Assembly (NCBI GenBank): GCA_029939015.1
Contig: JAOZTV010000003.1
Location: 1 to 12,764, forward strand
Reading direction: 5' to 3'
Source of the DNA: Candidatus Aminicenantota bacterium
GTDB taxonomy: Bacteria; Acidobacteriota; Aminicenantia; UBA2199
Length of the DNA: 12,764 nucleotides
Below the pieces are notes generated by a model that was not told where the DNA came from, searched no databases, and worked only from the letters and a program-made list of their open reading frames with translations. Shown one piece after another: positions 1 to 6,334 of the stretch. Position 1 is the first letter of the stretch; each line of letters begins with the position of its first letter. The translations under genes were made by a program, and so were the position numbers.

Positions 1-84
1 GAAAGGAAAATAAGTTAAAAAAACAAAAAACATCACAAAGTAGGTATAAATTATAAAATAGATAATATATAATACTCAATAAAA

Positions 85-2865
85 ATGGATAATAAAAACA
101 AACCTTATAATAAGGCTCGTCATGATTCTACTGAATTAGTCTATATGTATGGAAAGATATGTAATATGAGTCCAAATACTTTTATTGGAAAATATAAGGT
201 TTTAGAATACCTTGGAAAAGGTGGTTTTGGAATTGTGTATAAATGTTATGACACAATACTAAAAGCAGAAGTAGCAATTAAATTCCTTGACCCTATTATT
301 ACAAGAGATTCCAAGAAATTTCATCGTATAAAAAGAGAAATAAATATTTCAAGAAAAATCACAGACGATAGAATAGTTAAAATTTATACAATGGAAAAAT
401 ATTATGATGTTATTTTCCTGGTTATGGAATTTATTGATGGTACTCCTTTGTCTGAAATAATCAAAACAAAAGACTATGAGTGGAATGAATTTGAACCAAT
501 ATTAATTCAAATACTCAATGGTTTAAAATTATTACATGAAAAAGACATAATTCACCGTGATGTAAAACCCGGCAATATAATGATCCAAAAAAATGGAAAC
601 ATTAAAATAGTTGATTTTGGTTTAGCGAAAGAAATATCAGATAACGAAAAAACCTCTGCAACTGAAGAATTTTCAGGTACTGCTGAATTCGTCTCGCCTG
701 AGCAGGTAGAGGGAAGCATGCTTGATGTAAGGTCTGATATTTACCAGGTTGGTTTAGTTATTTTTAAAGTACTATCCGGACATCACCCTCTAAACTCATC
801 ATCCACGATGGAATTGCTTGTGAAATACATAACCGTAAATCCACAAAAAATTTCTAAATATAAAAAAAATCTCCCTGAATATGCAAGATTTATTACCGAC
901 AAAATGCTTGAGAGGAAAAAGAATAATAGATTTAATAATATTGATGAAATACTACATGTTTTGGAAAAGAAAAACGTAACTATATCCACTCAACTAAGTA
1001 CTATAACAAAAAAAAACAGTTTAAAATCCATTCTAATCGCTTTCATAATTTTTATTACAGCAATTATTGTTTTTTTTACTACCTATGGTTCTAAAACATT
1101 TAATAGTATTGAGAAACAAAATAATAAAATTATTGCAAAAAATAAATTTAACAAAATTCTCTGGGAGAAAGATTTTACACCTAATATTATTAATAAAGCT
1201 TTTCTCACGCCTGTTAATGCAGACTTACCAAATAATAAGAATAGCATAATAATCTGTTTATTAAAAAATGAGAATATTAAATTAAATATAAATTCATCCA
1301 TCATTTCTACAGAATCTGATAGTAAGGTAATCTTAATGAAGACAGACGGCTCAATTATATCAAAAAAATCTTTTTCTGAGTTTTTTGATCTTAAAAGCTA
1401 TGGTTATAGTAAAATTTTCAATACAAAAGATAAAGGTGATTATATAGATTATAATGAAGATGGAATTAAAGATTTGCTCATCAAAGTTGGACATTCACTT
1501 GGCTTATATCCCTATGGACTCATTTACCTTAAAGACAGCAAACCCCTTGTATATACAAGACCAGGCTCCTTTGAATATAAGATAATAAAATCAAATAAAG
1601 AAAAAATATCCTTTACTGTATTTGGAAACTCAAACCTCGTATCAGGGTTAAAATCTTTTTCAGAAGTTGAACTTATTGACAAGAATGTCAGAGACATACC
1701 TAATCAATTCACTGATAATTCAAATAATTTCAATGGTTATACCTTTTTTTTACCTACAAATTTAAAAATAATTGATTATCAATGGAATAAAAATGGATGG
1801 GTACAATTCATTAATACTAAATCAGGTGAATCAATTACGATAGATAAAAACCACTCAATAAGTGTAATAAAAAATGGAGTGTCAAAAACTTATCTTGACT
1901 CTTTGTCAAAATTAAAAAATTTTAATATATTATTTAATACCTTCTATCAGGAAATGATTCTCTATAAAGACTATAATAAAGCTGAAAAATTAATCAATGA
2001 ACTGATAGGGTTAAATCTTCAAAACCCATATTTAAACTCAGCACTATATTTTTTCAAAGGTGATATTGAGTTAAGAAAAGGTAATTATGAGAGTGGAGAA
2101 TCCTCTTTAAAAAAAGGACTTAAATATTACCCGCTCAACCCAAGAATTGAAGGAAAAATGAGTGAAATATCATTTTTAAAAGGATACCCTCTAAAATCAA
2201 TTGAAATTCAGGAAGAATTATTCTCAAACTCAGAACATTTTTGGGGACTTTCAAACGGGACTAAATTATTTAAAACCTTTATGTATCTATCAGCTGGTTT
2301 ACATACAAAGGCAGATGAATTTACTGCAAAAATCATTCGTAATTCAAAAAAAATGGAGTTTAGTCTCCTACCTCTAAATCATTTATTCAAAGGTAAACTT
2401 GATGATGCTGAAAAACTGATTGAAATTGGACTAAAGAACAGAATGGCAGAGATGACAAACGTATCATTTAGACTTCTCTGTTCAAGAATATATATCATAA
2501 ATAACTCAAATTTAAAAAGAGCAAAATTATTTCTTAATGATATTTTAAAATATTCAATAAGAGATAATCATTTAGCTGAATTATCTTTAGCTTACCTTCT
2601 TGCAAAAGACAATAAATTAAAAGAAGCTGAAAAAATGGCAGAACTCAGTTTGTTAAAAGTTCAAAAGCAATCAAGAGGAGATTTTTCTACGAAATTCTGG
2701 TTATTTTATGAATACTACATATATGGAAGAATTATGGAATTAGTTAATAATGAAGCCAAGGCTGTAGTCGGCTATCAAAATTGTATTAAAGAAACACCCA
2801 ATTCATATCTTGCAAAACTGTCAGAATTAAGACTGTCAGTTATAAATCCAAAGCCAGAGAAATAA
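85..2865 (+). CDS. Membrane Ser/Thr protein kinase with extracytoplasmic FG-GAP-like and TPR regions
   Basis: Phosphorylates proteins on Ser/Thr, probably in response to an extracytoplasmic signal. The Hanks-type kinase domain covers about residues 37-295 and all main motifs are visible: glycine loop GKGGFG (44-49), VAIK Lys66, alpha-C Glu85, HRD (157-159) with Lys161 and Asn164, DFG (177-179), SPE (204-206, the usual APE position) and Asp218. It should therefore be active. One hydrophobic span (about 313-333) follows. The outer half holds DYNEDGIKD at 455-463, which resembles an FG-GAP/VCBS calcium-binding loop, and then helical TPR-like repeats over about 640-915. The tail is poorly conserved, so its ligand is unknown. 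No good Shine-Dalgarno precedes the ATG. A TATAAT at 68-73 would put the transcript start about 5 nt upstream of it. ATGs at residues 21 and 28 are alternative starts that keep the kinase whole. The gene is convergent with the next operon, 15 nt away. Confidence 0.93.
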   Translation: MDNKNKPYNKARHDSTELVYMYGKICNMSPNTFIGKYKVLEYLGKGGFGIVYKCYDTILKAEVAIKFLDPIITRDSKKFHRIKREINISRKITDDRIVKIYTMEKYYDVIFLVMEFIDGTPLSEIIKTKDYEWNEFEPILIQILNGLKLLHEKDIIHRDVKPGNIMIQKNGNIKIVDFGLAKEISDNEKTSATEEFSGTAEFVSPEQVEGSMLDVRSDIYQVGLVIFKVLSGHHPLNSSSTMELLVKYITVNPQKISKYKKNLPEYARFITDKMLERKKNNRFNNIDEILHVLEKKNVTISTQLSTITKKNSLKSILIAFIIFITAIIVFFTTYGSKTFNSIEKQNNKIIAKNKFNKILWEKDFTPNIINKAFLTPVNADLPNNKNSIIICLLKNENIKLNINSSIISTESDSKVILMKTDGSIISKKSFSEFFDLKSYGYSKIFNTKDKGDYIDYNEDGIKDLLIKVGHSLGLYPYGLIYLKDSKPLVYTRPGSFEYKIIKSNKEKISFTVFGNSNLVSGLKSFSEVELIDKNVRDIPNQFTDNSNNFNGYTFFLPTNLKIIDYQWNKNGWVQFINTKSGESITIDKNHSISVIKNGVSKTYLDSLSKLKNFNILFNTFYQEMILYKDYNKAEKLINELIGLNLQNPYLNSALYFFKGDIELRKGNYESGESSLKKGLKYYPLNPRIEGKMSEISFLKGYPLKSIEIQEELFSNSEHFWGLSNGTKLFKTFMYLSAGLHTKADEFTAKIIRNSKKMEFSLLPLNHLFKGKLDDAEKLIEIGLKNRMAEMTNVSFRLLCSRIYIINNSNLKRAKLFLNDILKYSIRDNHLAELSLAYLLAKDNKLKEAEKMAELSLLKVQKQSRGDFSTKFWLFYEYYIYGRIMELVNNEAKAVVGYQNCIKETPNSYLAKLSELRLSVINPKPEK

Positions 2866-2880
2866 TCTAACCTAAATTGA

Positions 2881-3123
2881 TTAATAATCTATGCCCGCTG
2901 CCATTATATTTGAGGGGTCAAAAGCATGACAGGGGGTCACACCATAAACCATATTACATTTCGGGCATTTATCCTCAAAAGATTCCATTGTAAAAAGATT
3001 TTCACAATTTTCACATTTTATCTCTAATGGAACCGGCATATACTGTTCATTAAATCCCATTGCTCTAACCTTATCAACTGTTTGTTTACCATTTTCAAAT
3101 GATCCTGAACATCCATCATGCAT
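2881..3123 (-). CDS. Small Cys-rich zinc-ribbon protein, last gene of the four-gene operon
   Basis: This 80-residue protein has no assigned function that I recognise. It carries two CxxC pairs, Cys37/Cys40 and Cys53/Cys56, spaced as in a zinc ribbon or rubredoxin-like knuckle. It also has Cys5 near the start and a Cys65-His66 pair in the tail, so more than one metal could be bound. There is no signal peptide or membrane segment, so it should be cytoplasmic. It begins 1 nt after the stop of the upstream ABC-ATPase gene, behind a clear GGAG site about 7 nt from its ATG, so it is almost certainly co-translated with that gene. Its Cys content and position suggest a metal- or cluster-carrying accessory protein for the operon, which is inference. 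A purely structural zinc site is the alternative. Confidence 0.85.
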   Translation of the reverse strand: MHDGCSGSFENGKQTVDKVRAMGFNEQYMPVPLEIKCENCENLFTMESFEDKCPKCNMVYGVTPCHAFDPSNIMAAGIDY

Positions 3124-3124
3124 T

Positions 3125-4156
3125 TTATTTCTCCTTAATCATATTTTTATTTAGAATATCTCCGCCTCTCAGCTTAGATCTCAAATTCTGGATAACATTA
3201 TCCATCTTTTCTAATTCTACCAACATTTTTCTTTCTTCGTCTGTTGTCTCAATTACCTTGTCAATTCCACCATTCTTAATTACAATTCTTCTGTCACCCA
3301 TCAAAGCAAGTATCGGATCGTGAGTTGCCATCAGAACTATTTTTTCTTCACCAACAAGAAGTGCCAGTGCTTTTTTCCTGTCAATCCCTGCATTTTCGAT
3401 TTCATCAATCAGAATTATCGGCGAACTGCTTAAAATTGCAGTATCGGCAATCATCAAGGCTCTGGATTGTCCTCCACTTAAACTTGTTATTGGAGTATCA
3501 AGATCAAATTTTTCACCTGCAAGATTATTTGCAGCATCTATTATTTTTGACACCAAATCATCAACATTTTCGATTAATCTACTCTTTGCATGAAGCGTTA
3601 AAAACTCCATAACAGTTAAATCCATAACAAAATTCATATTCTGCGATAGCTGAGCAACAAGTTTATTGCTTGAAGAAAACCTCCATTTCATATCAGGCTT
3701 TTCGTCATTTATTTTTATCGATCTTTTCGTAGGAGTATCCTTTTGTGCAGTCCATTCTATATCTGCAAGTAACCTACTCTTACCTGAACCGGTAGGCCCT
3801 ACTATACATACAATTTCACTCTTATGGATTTTTAACTCAGCAAATTTTTCTTCATCACCAGATTTGTTTGTACCTGACACTATAGTTATTGAATTTATTG
3901 TATTGCCATCTTCTTCGATCCCGAGAAACTCAATCATCTGATTTGTATATTCAACAAGATTCTTTAAAGTCTGTTCTTCATCAAAGGCCTTATCCTCTTT
4001 TTCCTCTTCGTCAAAATGAGAGAAAAATTCAGTCAAAGTATTTTGCATATAGTTTGAAATATCCAAATCATTATCATTAAAATATGAATCTAAAAAGGGG
4101 TATTTTTCAATAAGATCCGCTAATACCACATTTATAATATCTTTGCTGTTAATCAT
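3125..4156 (-). CDS. Soluble ABC-type ATPase with N-terminal DUF1858-like helical module
   Basis: This 343-residue protein has a single ABC nucleotide-binding domain. Walker A is GPTGSGKS (120-127), Q-loop residues are near 169-172, the signature is LSGGQ (226-230), Walker B ends at Asp251-Glu252, and the H-loop is His279. All catalytic residues are present. The first 50 or so residues are not ABC-like. Their pattern of short helices around 'EKYP' matches the start of the binding protein encoded first in this operon and resembles DUF1858/ScdA-N domains. Residues 50-62 form an acidic linker. No membrane segments occur here and no permease gene is nearby, so an ordinary import role is doubtful. 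ATP-driven remodelling or loading of a metalloprotein or cofactor is possible. The ATG directly abuts the TAA of the GTPase gene (0 nt) and has GGAG inside the end of that gene. Confidence 0.88.
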   Translation of the reverse strand: MINSKDIINVVLADLIEKYPFLDSYFNDNDLDISNYMQNTLTEFFSHFDEEEKEDKAFDEEQTLKNLVEYTNQMIEFLGIEEDGNTINSITIVSGTNKSGDEEKFAELKIHKSEIVCIVGPTGSGKSRLLADIEWTAQKDTPTKRSIKINDEKPDMKWRFSSSNKLVAQLSQNMNFVMDLTVMEFLTLHAKSRLIENVDDLVSKIIDAANNLAGEKFDLDTPITSLSGGQSRALMIADTAILSSSPIILIDEIENAGIDRKKALALLVGEEKIVLMATHDPILALMGDRRIVIKNGGIDKVIETTDEERKMLVELEKMDNVIQNLRSKLRGGDILNKNMIKEK

Positions 4157-4852
4157 TTACTTTTTCTCCATATCTATTTTTCGGACATTTCCCATCTGAT
4201 ATGATTCACCTATTCTTGTTTCTCCAAGACAATAGGAACAGAGAGCAGCAGGCATTGAAAAACGTAATTGCTTACCTTTTAAATCAGTAACATGTTTTTC
4301 TTCATCATAGAGTAAAGTACTCAACTCATAAGCACCTTGTCCTGTCAAACCATTTATATTCATTATAATAGCTCCAGGATTAACAGTATTTACCTTTGAA
4401 GAAAACACTTCTCTTTCAGCCTGAGATACAATATCCCCTTTTGTAATTACGACAATATCAGCCGTTTTTAACATTGGACCAATTTTCTTTGGAGTATTTA
4501 TACCACTTAAATTGTCAATAACACAAATTGCCTTTATATCTTTGATATACGGAGAGCATCTATTACATAATCCTGCACTTTCGGTTATAAGTACATCAAA
4601 CCCATTAGAGAGACCCCATTCTGTAACCTCTTCAATATTACTAACAAAATAATGATCGGGGCATAGTGCACCTGACAAACCCTTTCTAACAGGAATACCA
4701 GCCTTTTCATATAAAATATCATCATCGGTTGATAGGCAGTCAAACTTTACAACACCAACCTTTAGACCTCTTGTTTTCATAGAATCTATCGTCTTTAAAA
4801 TAACAGAGGTCTTTCCTGAAGATGGTGGTCCTGAAACTGTTATAAGATTCAT
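4157..4852 (-). CDS. HypB/UreG-like SIMIBI GTPase with extra cysteine pairs
   Basis: The product is a 231-residue P-loop protein. Walker A is GPPSSGKTS (8-16), Asp38-Cys39 follows a VVKFD strand, the ESAG segment (91-94) matches the HypB/UreG/CobW switch region, TKGD (137-140) replaces the NKxD guanine motif, and NPGA...TGQG near 158-172 is as in HypB. Family members use GTP to deliver nickel, cobalt or another metal to target enzymes. Unusual cysteines are Cys39, Cys64, Cys96/Cys99 in a CNRC motif just after the switch, and Cys205/Cys208 in a CSYC motif near the C terminus. These would suit metal binding coupled to the GTPase cycle. I chose the start at 4852: it lies 1 nt past the preceding stop and 7 nt after GGAG. 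An in-frame ATG at 4867 would add five residues and overlap the upstream gene, with its own coding covering the GGAG. The target enzyme is not in the window. Confidence 0.88.
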   Translation of the reverse strand: MNLITVSGPPSSGKTSVILKTIDSMKTRGLKVGVVKFDCLSTDDDILYEKAGIPVRKGLSGALCPDHYFVSNIEEVTEWGLSNGFDVLITESAGLCNRCSPYIKDIKAICVIDNLSGINTPKKIGPMLKTADIVVITKGDIVSQAEREVFSSKVNTVNPGAIIMNINGLTGQGAYELSTLLYDEEKHVTDLKGKQLRFSMPAALCSYCLGETRIGESYQMGNVRKIDMEKK

Positions 4853-4853
4853 T

Positions 4854-6098
4854 CTATATCTCCACATTTATTGAAGCATTAAATTCGGCATTGCATTCTT
4901 CAATAATTTTTCCAACATCATTATTATAAATAAAATCCCAACCAATCCACTGAAATTTATTACCTTCCTTGAGCCTATTATCAACTTCAGGAACAGTACT
5001 TGGAAATAAACCTTTATGAGATAAGATTTCTCCAACTTTTACAGAGGAAAACAAATCAATAAGTGGCTGTAATTGAGCAAGCTTAGCCTTTTTGGTTAAC
5101 ATAAAAATTGGGCTTATTATTGCCCCGTCTTCCGGCCAAACAGCTTCCATTGTACCGCCAACCTTAACCATTTTTGTAAAGAAATATGGCATAATTGTAA
5201 CTGTTGGTTTATTCTTTTTCTTTCTGTCTGATTTTACCATTTCTGAAGGATGCATACTTGAAATAAGACTTTGTCCAAGTTTCTTAATTGCATCTCTTCC
5301 ATACATCTTCTCTATATTTAATAGTATTGCATTAAATAAGTCAAAATCTCCAATTGGAAGTGAAACACTCTCTTTAAATTCAGGTTTAAGTATATCAGCC
5401 CAAGTTCGTGGCACATCTCTACCATTCAGTTCTGCTTTATTTACCAAAAATACAGCAGGGACAACACCTATTATTGAATAATGTCTCTTTGGATCAACTA
5501 ATGAAATATAATCGTTATCAAAATCAGAATTAAATTTTGCCATACCTGTCCCATCAGCAAATACGTCTTTTTTCTTAAATTTTCCCATTAATTCATCTTC
5601 AAAAAACAAATCAAACCCAGCCGATATAAATACATCTGGAAGTTTGTCTGCATCATCCTCTTTTTGTACCAACTCCTTTAACCAGTCAAGTCCCATTGAA
5701 GCTGCCTTTAAATTATATTCAATATCATAATCCCAATTATCCTTATTTTCTTTTATAAATCCTTCCAACTGCTCCAAAAGAGGGATTCGTACAGGACAGG
5801 GAAGCAAGCCTTCAAGCCTGATAGAATTTTCACTCTTTTTTTTTTCAACAACCCTTAAAGATGAATCAACGCCTTCTCTTTCCTGTTTGATTGTTTCTAT
5901 TAATAATTCAGAAAAACTATCAATATTTATTTTTTTAAGTTTTAATGCAAAGGACAATGAGATTGTCTTTCCAAAAGATTCTCTTTTTTCTGCATTTTCC
6001 ATCTGAGCAAACCCATTTGCAACAAAAACCGGGATTGTTTCAGGATATTTATCACATATATCAAATAATGTATCTTCGTTATCAAAATATTTTTCCAT
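4854..6098 (-). CDS. Cytoplasmic substrate-binding-protein-like protein with N-terminal DUF1858-like domain
   Basis: This 414-residue product looks like the periplasmic binding component of an ABC transporter (iron-type, SBP_bac_6-like), yet it has no signal peptide, lipobox or membrane segment and is probably cytoplasmic. Residues 1-70 resemble DUF1858/ScdA-N: the pattern around 'DKYPE...VFVANGF' is typical. A charged linker (71-93) leads to the binding fold, beginning near Gly98 with Cys101-Pro102, and continuing to the C terminus with segments such as PRTWADIL and GWDFIYNND that are typical of this fold. It is the first gene of the operon, has a strong AGGAG site, and is preceded by a promoter and palindromic operator. 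The binding lobe could hold a metal complex or small anion for hand-off to the following GTPase and ATPase, which is inference. A mis-annotated secreted protein is less likely, because no upstream in-frame extension encoding a signal peptide is evident. Confidence 0.85.
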   Translation of the reverse strand: MEKYFDNEDTLFDICDKYPETIPVFVANGFAQMENAEKRESFGKTISLSFALKLKKINIDSFSELLIETIKQEREGVDSSLRVVEKKKSENSIRLEGLLPCPVRIPLLEQLEGFIKENKDNWDYDIEYNLKAASMGLDWLKELVQKEDDADKLPDVFISAGFDLFFEDELMGKFKKKDVFADGTGMAKFNSDFDNDYISLVDPKRHYSIIGVVPAVFLVNKAELNGRDVPRTWADILKPEFKESVSLPIGDFDLFNAILLNIEKMYGRDAIKKLGQSLISSMHPSEMVKSDRKKKNKPTVTIMPYFFTKMVKVGGTMEAVWPEDGAIISPIFMLTKKAKLAQLQPLIDLFSSVKVGEILSHKGLFPSTVPEVDNRLKEGNKFQWIGWDFIYNNDVGKIIEECNAEFNASINVEI

Positions 6099-6104
6099 AT
6101 TTCT

Positions 6105-6125
6105 CTCCTACAATATAGTATTATA
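6105..6125 (-). promoter_or_regulatory. Promoter -10 and ribosome site of the minus-strand operon
   Basis: On the minus strand a perfect TATAAT lies at 6125-6120, giving a predicted transcript start near 6113. The leader is only about 15 nt and contains AGGAG at 6109-6105, 6 nt before the ATG. No reasonable -35 hexamer sits 16-18 nt upstream, which fits an activator-dependent promoter and points to the palindrome at 6148-6161. Confidence 0.6.
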
Positions 6126-6147
6126 CACCAAAGTCATTTTTATTTCT

Positions 6148-6161
6148 GTAACAAATGTTAC
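6148..6161. promoter_or_regulatory. GTAAC-N4-GTTAC palindrome, Crp/Fnr-type operator at -41.5
   Basis: The sequence GTAACAAATGTTAC is an inverted repeat with 5-bp half sites and a 4-bp spacer, the same 5-4-5 architecture as FNR-type sites. Its centre (6154.5) is 41.5 nt upstream of the transcript start predicted for the minus-strand operon, exactly the class II activator position. From memory, GTAAC half sites have been associated with HcpR-like Crp/Fnr regulators in anaerobes, but I could not check this. No such regulator is encoded in the window. Confidence 0.55.
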
Positions 6162-6205
6162 TTAATATTGGTTAATATATTTTATCACTCTTTATCATTA
6201 TTACA

Positions 6206-6270
6206 ATGCATAATGACATTACTAATGTAATATTACACTACTAAATAACATTAGTAATGTCATTTTGCAT
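6206..6270. repeat. Long inverted repeat with nested palindromes in the divergent control region
   Basis: Arms of 23 bp at 6206-6228 and 6248-6270 are reverse complements with one mismatch, around a 19-bp centre. Each arm contains its own palindrome, ACATTA-C-TAATGT (6216-6228) and ACATTA-G-TAATGT (6248-6260), and a third, TGTAATATTACA, spans 6226-6237. The structure lies between the two divergent promoters and outside both predicted transcripts. Multiple operator sites for a dimeric regulator, or a cruciform, explain this better than a terminator, because no T-run follows either arm. Confidence 0.75.
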
Positions 6271-6298
6271 ATTAAACTTAAAAATTCTTGGTTTCAAA

Positions 6299-6334
6299 TT
6301 GTTAATATTATTAAGAAATGATATAATTAAACTA
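6299..6334 (+). promoter_or_regulatory. Extended -10 promoter giving a predicted leaderless transcript
   Basis: TTGTTA at 6299-6304 is followed after exactly 17 bp by TATAAT at 6322-6327, with an upstream TG making an extended -10 (TGaTATAAT). The expected transcript start, about 7 nt downstream, is at 6334-6335. That is the first base of the ATG chosen for the radical SAM gene. No Shine-Dalgarno is seen before that ATG, which supports leaderless translation. Confidence 0.6.

Noticed and set aside
1..84. Possible end of an upstream gene before the kinase
   Set aside because: Several stops occur in all frames within the AT-rich 84 bp and no protein-like reading of useful length remains.
3325..3941. 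Open frames antisense to the ABC ATPase
   Set aside because: The minus strand encodes all ABC motifs in order. The plus-strand frames lack starts with ribosome sites and any family pattern.
5092..5481. 129-codon open frame on the plus strand
   Set aside because: It lies wholly antisense to the binding-protein gene, whose domain pattern and ribosome site are convincing. It has no ribosome site and no recognisable motif.
6206..6270. Inverted repeat read as a bidirectional terminator
   Set aside because: The flanking genes diverge, so no transcript is expected to end here, and neither arm is followed by a T-run.
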